NCBI GenBank assembly: GCA_003506635.1
Contig: DNZB01000139.1
Span: forward strand, 1-7,764
DNA: 7,764 nt
DNA from: Parvularcula sp.
Lineage (GTDB): Bacteria > Pseudomonadota > Alphaproteobacteria > Caulobacterales > Parvularculaceae
Direction: 5' to 3'
Positions 1-5,792 of this stretch are shown here, one piece after another (position 1 is the first letter of the stretch; every line of letters starts with the position of its first letter). The notes under the pieces were generated by a model, which was given only the letters and a program-made list of their open reading frames with translations, ran no database searches and was not told where the DNA came from. A program made the translations under genes and the position numbers.

Positions 1-611
1 GTCGCGTAGCAGATGTCGCGCGTGTCAGGCCCGATGATCGACGGGAACCGAGCCTTGAGGGCCGCGATCACGTCCCTCGTGTCGTTCACCGACAGCGTCG
101 TCTGCGTGACGAAAGCGACGCGCTCGGCGTCGCGCACATTCAGCGTCGCGACTTCGTGCGGCTCGGAGATGACATGCACGACGCCGGGGATCTGCCCCAG
201 CGTGCCTTCGACTTCCGGGTGGCCGATATGGCCGATGAGGACGATATCAAAGCCCTTTTCGGCGTAGCGGCGGCCTTCCTTGTGGACCTTTGTGACCAAC
301 GGACAGGTCGCATCGATGATGTCGAGGTCGCGCAGCTTGGCGCCGCTTTCGACCTTCTGCGAAACGCCGTGCGCGGAGAAAATCGTCACCGCCCCGGTCG
401 GGACCTCGTCGACTTCCTCGACGAAAATCGCGCCGCGATTTCGCAACGTGTCGACGACGCGCTTGTTGTGGACGATTTCATGACGGACATAGACCGGCGC
501 GCCGTATTTCTCGAGCGCGCGCTCGACGATATCAATCGCTCGCTCGACGCCGGCGCAAAAGCCGCGCGGCTGCGCAAGGATTACTTTCAAAGCGGCGCGC
601 GCTTCAGCCAT
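1..611 (-). CDS. ispH: 4-hydroxy-3-methylbut-2-enyl diphosphate reductase (IspH), 5' part only
   Basis: This cytosolic [4Fe-4S] enzyme performs the last MEP-pathway step, reducing HMBPP to IPP and DMAPP. The visible part is about 203 codons; the C-terminal third lies beyond base 1. Hallmarks seen in the translation are [12 protein letters not shown] with cluster cysteine C19, HEIVHN (H48), SAHGVS (H81), [11 protein letters not shown] with cluster cysteine C103, [11 protein letters not shown] with H131 and the acid/base glutamate E133, [10 protein letters not shown], and DICYA with the third cluster cysteine C201 just inside the window edge. All three cluster ligands and the substrate-contacting His/Glu residues are therefore intact. 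The start is ATG at 611 because GGAAGGA lies 9 nt upstream (621-627). An in-frame GTG seven codons earlier would overlap that site and is less likely. A promoter-like sequence and an inverted repeat lie upstream. The gene is divergent from the next gene. Confidence 0.96.
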   Translation of the reverse strand, partial: MAEARAALKVILAQPRGFCAGVERAIDIVERALEKYGAPVYVRHEIVHNKRVVDTLRNRGAIFVEEVDEVPTGAVTIFSAHGVSQKVESGAKLRDLDIIDATCPLVTKVHKEGRRYAEKGFDIVLIGHIGHPEVEGTLGQIPGVVHVISEPHEVATLNVRDAERVAFVTQTTLSVNDTRDVIAALKARFPSIIGPDTRDICYA

Positions 612-620
612 TCCGGCGCT

Positions 621-627
621 TCCTTCC
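621..627 (-). promoter_or_regulatory. Ribosome binding site of ispH
   Basis: Read on the minus strand this is GGAAGGA, followed by a 9-nt spacer and ATG at 609-611. It decides the ispH start against an in-frame GTG lying just upstream. The same heptamer precedes the sulfotransferase start elsewhere in the window. Confidence 0.7.
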
Positions 628-728
628 ACATCCCCTGCCCCCCTCTCGCGGGGCTCGATCGCCCATCGCGCGGCCGTTATTCCATGCGATTGCGGGCCCG
701 GCAATCATCGCTCGGACCGCCCGGGTTC

Positions 729-755
729 ACGAGTTATTGCGTCTCGATAACTCGT
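729..755. repeat. Perfect 9-bp inverted repeat, possible operator
   Basis: ACGAGTTAT (729-737) and ATAACTCGT (747-755) are exact reverse complements separated by 9 nt, so the arm centres are 18 bp apart, close to two helical turns. The right arm touches the predicted ispH -10 box and the repeat covers the predicted start point. That is where a dimeric repressor would bind. The arms are AT-richer than the surroundings and no T-run follows, so a terminator is unlikely. The regulator is unknown. The rest of the 612-866 interval shows only an 8-bp palindrome TTGCGCAA (815-822) and no convincing rightward promoter. Confidence 0.5.
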
Positions 756-782
756 CTATATCCCATGTTTGTTGCATCGCAA
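755..782 (-). promoter_or_regulatory. Predicted sigma-70-type promoter for ispH
   Basis: On the minus strand TTGCGA (777-782) is followed by a 16-nt spacer and TATAGA (755-760), a reasonable -35/-10 pair. Transcription would start near 748 and give a leader of about 135 nt before the ispH ATG. The prediction comes from visual matching only. Its strength is that the -10 is a close match in otherwise GC-rich DNA and that it points at a gene with a clear start. Confidence 0.45.
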
Positions 783-866
783 AATCGTGGTTTAACGGCT
801 TGAATCATCAGCGTTTGCGCAACCGCCGTTGAGGCCTTAGCTTCAGCCTTGGGACAGGCGGGGCAA

Positions 867-1520
867 ATGATGAGACGCTTTTCTGAAAAAGGCGGCCGAC
901 TCGCCCGGGCCTTCTGGCCGAAGGGCAAAGTCATTTCGGCTCTCAAAAACCGCTATCACGCGCTAGAGGACCTTGGCGAGGACGATGGATTTCAGCTCCT
1001 TGGCGTTTCCGACGGCGAGGTCCGGTTTGTCATTGCGCTGGTCCTCATCGAGGGAAACGCCGACCGGGTCGCCGAAGTCGGATTTCTCGCGCGCTTTTCA
1101 GGCTTTGCCCTCTCGAATGCGCAGCTTGACGCGGTCAATCGCAATCTTCACATCAGCGTGGCGACGTTTCACAATGACGGCGATCTTTATCTCCTCGGCG
1201 GGGTGGCCGCCGCCGGCGATTTCAGCGAGGGAATGTTCGGGCTCATTCTCGAAGCGTGGAAGCGGGACATTCTTGTCTTGCTGAGCGGCATCAGCTCCGC
1301 GTCCTTCATCGACGCTTTTCCGGCGGCGCGCTCCGAAGCGGCGCTGCGCTTTGCCACCAATCAAGCCAAGGGCGAGCCGGCGGATCTATTTCGTTCGTTC
1401 GCAAGGTCGGCGCGCCTTTCCGTTTGTCCCGAGTGCGGCGGTCGCGGGAAAACCGGCCTTATCGCGCGACCTTGCGCGCCCTGCGGCGGCGCCGGCTTCA
1501 CTGAACGACAGCGCAGTTGA
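867..1520 (+). CDS. Uncharacterised protein with C-terminal DnaJ-like zinc motif
   Basis: I do not recognise this protein (about 217 aa). The N-terminus is short and basic. A central region (roughly residues 35-145) alternates hydrophobic strands and helices, with DDGFQLLGV, a long hydrophobic FVIALVLIEG strand, HNDGDLYLLGGVAA and an FGLILEAW helix. This pattern loosely recalls the YbjN / type III-secretion-chaperone-like fold, an impression rather than an identification. After an Ala-rich linker the C-terminus ends in CPECGGRG (187-194) and CAPCGGAG (203-210), two CxxCGGxG knuckles that could bind one zinc ion as in half of a DnaJ cysteine-rich domain. No J domain or signal peptide is present. 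ATG at 867 is chosen; ATG 870 and TTG 849 are in frame, and none has a strong ribosome site. It lies 54 bp before ispA on the same strand, so the two may be co-transcribed. Confidence 0.75.
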   Translation: MMRRFSEKGGRLARAFWPKGKVISALKNRYHALEDLGEDDGFQLLGVSDGEVRFVIALVLIEGNADRVAEVGFLARFSGFALSNAQLDAVNRNLHISVATFHNDGDLYLLGGVAAAGDFSEGMFGLILEAWKRDILVLLSGISSASFIDAFPAARSEAALRFATNQAKGEPADLFRSFARSARLSVCPECGGRGKTGLIARPCAPCGGAGFTERQRS

Positions 1521-1574
1521 GCTCGCGGCGCGCCGCCGCTAAGAGCGCGCAAGCCAAAGGATAGCCGGGGCTTC

Positions 1575-2462
1575 ATGACCGCTTTCGAAACGTCGATCAA
1601 AGATGTCGCGCGCCTTGTCGAGGCGACGCTTGACTCCATGCTACCGCGGCGCGCCGGGCCGCTCGGCCGCGTCATCGATGCGATGCGCCACGGCGCGCTC
1701 GACGGCGGCAAGCGGCTGCGCCCGTTCCTCGTCGTCGCGGCGGCGGACATGTTCGGCGCCCCGCGCGAGCGTTCGCTGAGGACGGGGTGCGCGGTCGAAA
1801 TGATCCACTGCTACAGCCTGATACACGACGACCTTCCGGCGATGGACGACAGCGATCTCCGGCGCGGGCGGCCGTCGGTTCATAAGGCGTTTGACGATGC
1901 GACCGCTATTCTCGCCGGCGATGCGCTGCTGACGCAAGCCTTTGAAGTTCTCGCCGGACCCGAGACCCATCCCGACGGCGCGGTGCGCTGCCGCCTGGCG
2001 CTGGAGCTCGCCCGAGCTTCGGGGCGCGGCGGCATGGTCGGCGGTCAGATGATCGACATTTACGCCGAGCAAAAGACTTTCGACCTCGCGGGAATTGAAG
2101 AGCTGCAACGGTTGAAAACCGGCGCGATCATCCGCTTTTCGGCGATGGCCGGCGGCATCTGCGGCGGCGCGAATGAAGCGGAGATTGAAGCGCTCCGCCT
2201 CTACGCAGAGGATCTGGGGCTCTCCTTCCAGATTGTCGATGACCTTCTTGACGCGTTCGGCGATGCTGAAGCGCTCGGAAAACCCGTCGGCCAGGACGCC
2301 GATATGGACAAGGCGACTTTCGTCAAACTGCTCGGCGCCGAGGGCGCGCGCGACAAGGCGAAGGCGCTGGTGATGCGCGCCAAATCGCATCTCGACCGCT
2401 TCGGCGACCGCGCCGAAGCGCTGAAGGGCGCGGCCGATTTCGTATTCGCGAGAAAAAACTAG
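1575..2462 (+). CDS. ispA: Farnesyl diphosphate synthase, type II polyprenyl synthetase
   Basis: This soluble prenyltransferase condenses DMAPP/GPP with IPP to make FPP (C15), the precursor of quinone side chains, undecaprenyl phosphate, hopanoids and carotenoids. The 295 aa length fits bacterial IspA. Visible motifs are GGKRLRP (44-50, diphosphate binding), the first Asp-rich motif DDLPAMDD (85-92) with the two-residue insertion typical of bacterial enzymes, RRGRPSVHKAF, GGQMIDI (156-162), LKTGAII (K181/T182) and the second Asp-rich motif DDLLD (222-226) inside FQIVDDLLDAFGD. A GKPVGQD-KATF segment follows. The chain-length-determining position five residues before the first motif is Tyr80, consistent with short-chain synthesis. 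FPP is therefore favoured over GGPP, though product length cannot be proved from sequence. Start ATG 1575 follows a G-rich stretch. Its stop shares bases with the stop of the convergent SDR gene. Confidence 0.94.
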   Translation: MTAFETSIKDVARLVEATLDSMLPRRAGPLGRVIDAMRHGALDGGKRLRPFLVVAAADMFGAPRERSLRTGCAVEMIHCYSLIHDDLPAMDDSDLRRGRPSVHKAFDDATAILAGDALLTQAFEVLAGPETHPDGAVRCRLALELARASGRGGMVGGQMIDIYAEQKTFDLAGIEELQRLKTGAIIRFSAMAGGICGGANEAEIEALRLYAEDLGLSFQIVDDLLDAFGDAEALGKPVGQDADMDKATFVKLLGAEGARDKAKALVMRAKSHLDRFGDRAEALKGAADFVFARKN

Positions 2463-3442
2463 AACGCGATCAGCCCCTCGCCCCGGAACCAGCGGAGCGC
2501 GTCGCCGAGCGCTTGCTCAAACGGCGCCGATTTCCATCCGAGTTCGATCTCAGCCTTGAGGCTGGAGAAGGATACGCGCCGGCCCGCAAGGCGGACGCCC
2601 GTCAGCGGCGCGGCCGGCCGGTTTCCGGTGATGCGCGCGACGACGCCGGTGTCGATCGCGCCGGCGACGAGCGCGACTGCGTAAGGCAATGTCGCGCGCG
2701 GCATCGTCTTGCCAGTCTGGCGTTCTATCTCGGCGAGCAGGCGCGCCATCGACACGTTTTCGCCGCCGAGGACATATCGCTGCCCGCGCTTGCCCCTCGT
2801 CGCCGCGGCGATCAGGCCGTCCGCAAGACTATCGACCGCGACGAAGTTCAACAGGCAATCGATCGTCGCCGGCATTCGCCCGTTGGCAAGATCGACGATC
2901 ATCCGTGACGGCGGGGTAAGGCTTACATCGCCGGCGCCCAGGGGCTCGGTCGGGATCGCGATAACCGCATCGAGGCCGCGCGCGACCGCTTCGCGTACAG
3001 CCTGCTCAGCGAGCGCCTTCGAGCGCGGATAACCGCTGAACGCTTCCTGCGGCGAAATCTCTGTTGTTTCGTCCGCGGTCGACGGGCCGATCGGCGCCGA
3101 GCGCCCGACGAGGGTCGTCAGGCTGGAGCAGTGGACGAAACGGCGCACGCCCGCTTCCACCGCCGCCGTGAGGATCGCGCGCGTACCTTGATGATTGATA
3201 CGCTCGAATCGCCCGGCGTCTCGCGCCCAAAGTTGCGCGTCCCCCGCGAGATGATAGACGACATCGGCGCCGGCCATCGCTGCGCGCACCCCGCTGACGT
3301 CTTCGATCGACGCCATGACGGCTTCAACGTCCGCGACCGGATTGAGATCGATGACGCGAACGCGCTCGCCGCGCGCCTGCAAGGCGCGAACGAGCCGTCC
3401 GCCGACGAACCCGGCGCCGCCAGTGACCAGCGACAAGCTCAT
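2459..3442 (-). CDS. HpnA-like NAD-dependent epimerase/dehydratase (extended SDR)
   Basis: This is a 327-aa cytosolic oxidoreductase of the extended short-chain dehydrogenase superfamily. The N-terminal Rossmann fold shows TGGAGFVG (7-14), and Asp32 ends the second strand, favouring NAD(H) over NADP(H). HLAGDAQLW (64-72), the catalytic Ser pair S106/S107, and Y138-x3-K142 in GYPRSKALAE complete the active site. The stretch PLGAGD, the following TPPSRMIVD, then GRMP, NFVAVDSLADGL and YVLGGEN closely resembles the hopanoid-associated sugar epimerase HpnA. 3beta-hydroxysteroid dehydrogenase/NSDHL-like enzymes share the same layout. The true substrate is unknown. It is the last gene of the minus-strand operon; its ATG overlaps the preceding TGA as ATGA (3439-3442) and no Shine-Dalgarno is evident, suggesting coupled translation. 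I leave the symbol blank because orthology to HpnA needs a phylogeny. Confidence 0.88.
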   Translation of the reverse strand: MSLSLVTGGAGFVGGRLVRALQARGERVRVIDLNPVADVEAVMASIEDVSGVRAAMAGADVVYHLAGDAQLWARDAGRFERINHQGTRAILTAAVEAGVRRFVHCSSLTTLVGRSAPIGPSTADETTEISPQEAFSGYPRSKALAEQAVREAVARGLDAVIAIPTEPLGAGDVSLTPPSRMIVDLANGRMPATIDCLLNFVAVDSLADGLIAAATRGKRGQRYVLGGENVSMARLLAEIERQTGKTMPRATLPYAVALVAGAIDTGVVARITGNRPAAPLTGVRLAGRRVSFSSLKAEIELGWKSAPFEQALGDALRWFRGEGLIAF

Positions 3443-4506
3443 GGCGAAGCCGGTCGCTCACGGCAGACGACAAGTCCGGCGTCGATCACCGAACCGATGA
3501 CGAGAAGGTCCGCGGTGCGAATGGCGACGGTCGCCGCCGAAATTAGCGCGTTCTTCGGATCGTCGAACAGAAGCCGCTGTTCGCCGCCTGGAAGGCCGAT
3601 CTCCACGACCCGGCTTGGGCTGCGGCCGAGGCCCAGCTTGCGCTGCGCGCCGAGCGACAGGAGATTCGGGTGAACGGCGGCGACGATGCGTCCGTCATCT
3701 GACAAGGTCAAATTGTCGGGCGCGGCGTTCAATTTAACCAGCGTCGCGCCAGCCTCGCCGTCGATGACGCGCAACGTCCGCTCGCGCGTCGCGGCGACGA
3801 CGATCGTGCCGTCCGCCGCCGTTACAGCGCCGTTGGCGAAGCCGAGGCCCGACAGGATTTCATCGCCGGCGGCGTCGATGACCCGGCCGCCGCGCGCGCC
3901 GGTGATGTCCTCCAGCGCCGCGCGCCAGCCGCACCCGCCATGATCAAGCGTCAGCGCCCATCGGCCATCCTTCGCCGTGACGTCGTTCGCCGCGCAGTCA
4001 GCGCGAGCGGCTTTGGCCTCTAGAGGTCGGTCCGGGTCGACCGTGATAAGATCAATCTGCCGGCGCCATGCTTTCCCCTCAGCAGCGTAACCGCGATTGA
4101 TGAAGGCAAGTTCGCCGCTTGCGGGATCGAACGCGATCCCGTGCGGCCGCAATCCGCCCTTGATCATGGATGGATCGACCAGCGAGCGAAGCTTGAACGA
4201 CGCAGCGCCGCTTGCGAGCGCCGCGATGTCGATCGCGTAAACGCCCCCCTGCGGCATGATCTTGTCGCGCCGCGCCGCCGCCGCTTCGGCGCTGCGGCGG
4301 TCGTAAGCGGAAATAAAAATCCGGCCGACCTTCCGGTCGATATCGAGGTCTTCCGCGCCGGTAATCGCCGCGCCCGTCGTCTCGTCGACCAATGTCACGC
4401 GCGCGCATTGGTCGAGCGCAAAGCGCGGGACCTCAGCTACTTTGCGCGCACAGCCGCCAGCCAGCGCGGCCAGCAAGCAGACGGCCAGCGCGTCGCGGCC
4501 AGTCAT
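3439..4506 (-). CDS. PON/arylesterase-like calcium beta-propeller, predicted lipoprotein
   Basis: This 355-aa protein resembles serum paraoxonase/arylesterase (PON1), a Ca-dependent six-bladed propeller that hydrolyses lactones and aryl esters. Landmarks in PON order are: C34, then GAEDLDI with E52/D53 (PON1 E53/D54), RPHGIAF with H122 (H115), ANDVTA with N174/D175 (N168/D169), LDH at 187-189, GFANG with N225 (N224), PDNLTLSDDG with D264/N265 (D269/N270), VHPN, ATVAI and LVIGSVIDAGLVVC with C348. C34 and C348 sit where PON1 has its ring-closing disulfide, and the Ca ligands are all present. The second histidine of the PON1 His dyad (H134) appears to be Arg138. The N-terminus has a hydrophobic stretch ending LAGGC, a plausible lipobox with Cys19 as lipid anchor, so an envelope location is expected, which also suits the disulfide. 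Its ATG overlaps the sulfotransferase TGA (4503-4506) and its own TGA overlaps the SDR start. Confidence 0.82.
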   Translation of the reverse strand: MTGRDALAVCLLAALAGGCARKVAEVPRFALDQCARVTLVDETTGAAITGAEDLDIDRKVGRIFISAYDRRSAEAAAARRDKIMPQGGVYAIDIAALASGAASFKLRSLVDPSMIKGGLRPHGIAFDPASGELAFINRGYAAEGKAWRRQIDLITVDPDRPLEAKAARADCAANDVTAKDGRWALTLDHGGCGWRAALEDITGARGGRVIDAAGDEILSGLGFANGAVTAADGTIVVAATRERTLRVIDGEAGATLVKLNAAPDNLTLSDDGRIVAAVHPNLLSLGAQRKLGLGRSPSRVVEIGLPGGEQRLLFDDPKNALISAATVAIRTADLLVIGSVIDAGLVVCRERPASP

Positions 4507-5594
4507 CGTGCGGCGCCGTGGCGGCGATAGCCGCCGCGCTCGATGAAGCGGCCGAGGCGGGCTTCGACCTTCAACGCATCCTCTGCCGGATAATCGAACC
4601 GGTTCTTTTCGAAATTGCTGACGGAGGCCAGATAGGCTGCGAATTTCTCGCGCGCGCCGTCAAAACCCGGCAGTGAAAGCGTCTCGTAAATCTTTTGAAG
4701 GGCGCCAAGACCGTCGCGATCGAGTTCTTCATAGCGCAGCGCGACATAGTCCGGCGCGCCAAGCCCTCGCGAATCCTCCAAGAGCGCGTCCATCATCCGC
4801 TCATAGACGGTGAAAATCGTCTCGTCGATGTCGACGTGACCGTAGGGCTGAAGCGCGAATTCGGCGAACAGCTTGCGGTAGAAATTCCGCATCGACTGGA
4901 ACACGTCATAGGGGCTGCGCTCGATATGGATGAACTTCGCACGCGGAAACATTTCCCGAAGGAGAGCAAGGCGCGCGGTGTAGACCGGGTTCTTGATCAA
5001 CAGGCGCCGGCCGCCTTGCAGTTTCGACAGCTTCCGCAACAGATAGACGAAACGGCCGCGCCATTCCCCGATTTCCGCTTCGCTGCATCCGTCGAAAAAA
5101 ACGCCCCGGCCGACAAATTCGTCGAAGGCCGCCGGAAAATAGATGCCGTGATAGAAAGACAGCGCCGTCATGTTGGCGAGCGCGATCTCGTCTTCCTGCG
5201 GGCTTTCCGGCGTCACCGGGATGTTGTCGATATAGCGGTGTTCGGGCAGCGCGCGTTCGAGAAGCGGCCTCATCGCCCGGCCGATCCCGAACATGTCCCA
5301 CGGCAGCCCGGTCGCCAGCGGCGGCACATAGCTCCAGTCGCCGCTTTTGCACATTACATTGTAGAGGTGCGTGGTTCCGGATCGCCAATGGCCGAGGATA
5401 AAGACCGGAGGTTCAATCTCATGCAGCGCCGGAAGCGAGCCTTCAATCAGGACCTTCTCAGCCAGCGAAAACGGCCAGCGTCCGATCGCCGCGCCGGCGA
5501 TCGCTGCGGTCTTCAAAGGATTTGCGGGAAATCCCGCGCGCGCGATCGCGGACGCAAGCGTCCCGACATTCGCGCCGCTCAAGGGATGCGCCAT
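4503..5594 (-). CDS. PAPS-dependent sulfotransferase, Stf3-like
   Basis: This protein (363 aa) would transfer sulfuryl from PAPS to an acceptor hydroxyl. The 5'-phosphosulfate loop is GHWRSGTTH (68-76). The 3'-phosphate site is FIHIERSPYDVFQSM with R226 and S234. SPQEDEIAL (131-139) and LLIKNPVYTARLALLREMFP (198-217) match the pattern of the bacterial Sulfotransfer_3 group that includes mycobacterial Stf3, which sulfates an omega-hydroxylated menaquinone. The acceptor here is unknown; a lipid hydroxyl is plausible from the family and from the isoprenoid neighbours. I chose ATG 5594 because GGAAGGA sits 6 nt upstream (5601-5607). A longer in-frame ATG at 5630 would add 12 residues but has a weaker site. 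It is the first gene of a three-gene operon, its stop overlapping the next start, and is divergent from tamA. No transmembrane segment or signal peptide is obvious, although residues 27-38 are hydrophobic. Confidence 0.9.
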   Translation of the reverse strand: MAHPLSGANVGTLASAIARAGFPANPLKTAAIAGAAIGRWPFSLAEKVLIEGSLPALHEIEPPVFILGHWRSGTTHLYNVMCKSGDWSYVPPLATGLPWDMFGIGRAMRPLLERALPEHRYIDNIPVTPESPQEDEIALANMTALSFYHGIYFPAAFDEFVGRGVFFDGCSEAEIGEWRGRFVYLLRKLSKLQGGRRLLIKNPVYTARLALLREMFPRAKFIHIERSPYDVFQSMRNFYRKLFAEFALQPYGHVDIDETIFTVYERMMDALLEDSRGLGAPDYVALRYEELDRDGLGALQKIYETLSLPGFDGAREKFAAYLASVSNFEKNRFDYPAEDALKVEARLGRFIERGGYRRHGAAR

Positions 5595-5600
5595 CAAAAT

Positions 5601-5607
5601 TCCTTCC
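5601..5607 (-). promoter_or_regulatory. Ribosome binding site of the sulfotransferase gene
   Basis: On the minus strand this reads GGAAGGA, with a 6-nt spacer before ATG at 5592-5594. It is the best Shine-Dalgarno of the operon and selects the internal ATG over the one at 5630. The two downstream genes lack comparable sites and start at ATGA overlaps. Confidence 0.75.
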
Positions 5608-5636
5608 CACGCGCGCCCGCCGCGCGGCATGCGCCT

Positions 5637-5652
5637 TTAACAAAGCCTTAAC
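5637..5652 (+). promoter_or_regulatory. CtrA-type box TTAA-N7-TTAAC
   Basis: The sequence TTAACAAAGCCTTAAC matches exactly the consensus TTAA-N7-TTAAC bound by CtrA, the alphaproteobacterial cell-cycle response regulator. It lies 43 bp upstream of the chosen sulfotransferase start and about 140 bp upstream of tamA, so it could act on either. TTAA is rare in the rest of this GC-rich window, which makes chance less likely but does not exclude it. It is a motif match only. Confidence 0.5.
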
Positions 5653-5696
5653 GCTCTGGAAAGGCGGCCTTCAGATCGGCGCAAATCCGACGAATT

Positions 5697-5713
5697 TTAA
5701 GCGCAAGGTTAAC
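5697..5713 (+). promoter_or_regulatory. Second, imperfect CtrA-like box (TTAA-N8-TTAAC)
   Basis: TTAA at 5697-5700 and TTAAC at 5709-5713 are separated by 8 nt instead of 7. It lies 60 bp from the exact copy (start to start) and about 80 bp upstream of tamA. The spacing deviation lowers confidence, but its presence beside an exact box raises interest. No clear -35/-10 pair for tamA was found in the 5595-5792 interval. Confidence 0.25.
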
Positions 5714-5792
5714 GAATGGACCGCCATTCTCGCGTGCAACCGGGTCTTTCCCGAAAGGATTCCCTTAGCGCCGTGGCGGCGGAGCGTCGTTG

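Noticed and set aside
156..803. Plus-strand open frame of 215 codons over the ispH region
   Set aside because: It is antisense to ispH, whose cluster cysteines and active-site residues are all conserved in the minus-strand reading.
794..830. AACGGC ... GCCGTT inverted repeat upstream of the zinc-motif gene
   Set aside because: Arms are only 6 bp with a 25-nt gap and do not extend; likely chance.
1525..1536. GCGGCG/CGCCGC palindrome after the zinc-motif gene, considered as a terminator
   Set aside because: It has no loop and no T-run after it, and such GC palindromes are expected by composition.
1641..2390. Minus-strand open frame of 249 codons opposite ispA
   Set aside because: The region is fully explained by ispA with intact catalytic motifs; the antisense product has low-complexity composition and no family signature.
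5594..5630. Upstream ATG (5630) extending the sulfotransferase by 12 residues
   Set aside because: The extension reads as an Arg/Gly-rich leader with no conserved content, and the strong GGAAGGA site lies inside it, correctly spaced for ATG 5594.
4695..5651. Long plus-strand open frame (318 codons) opposite the sulfotransferase gene
   Set aside because: It is antisense to a gene with clear PAPS-binding motifs. The translation is Arg/Ala/His-rich with no recognisable motif, as expected for a shadow frame in GC-rich DNA.
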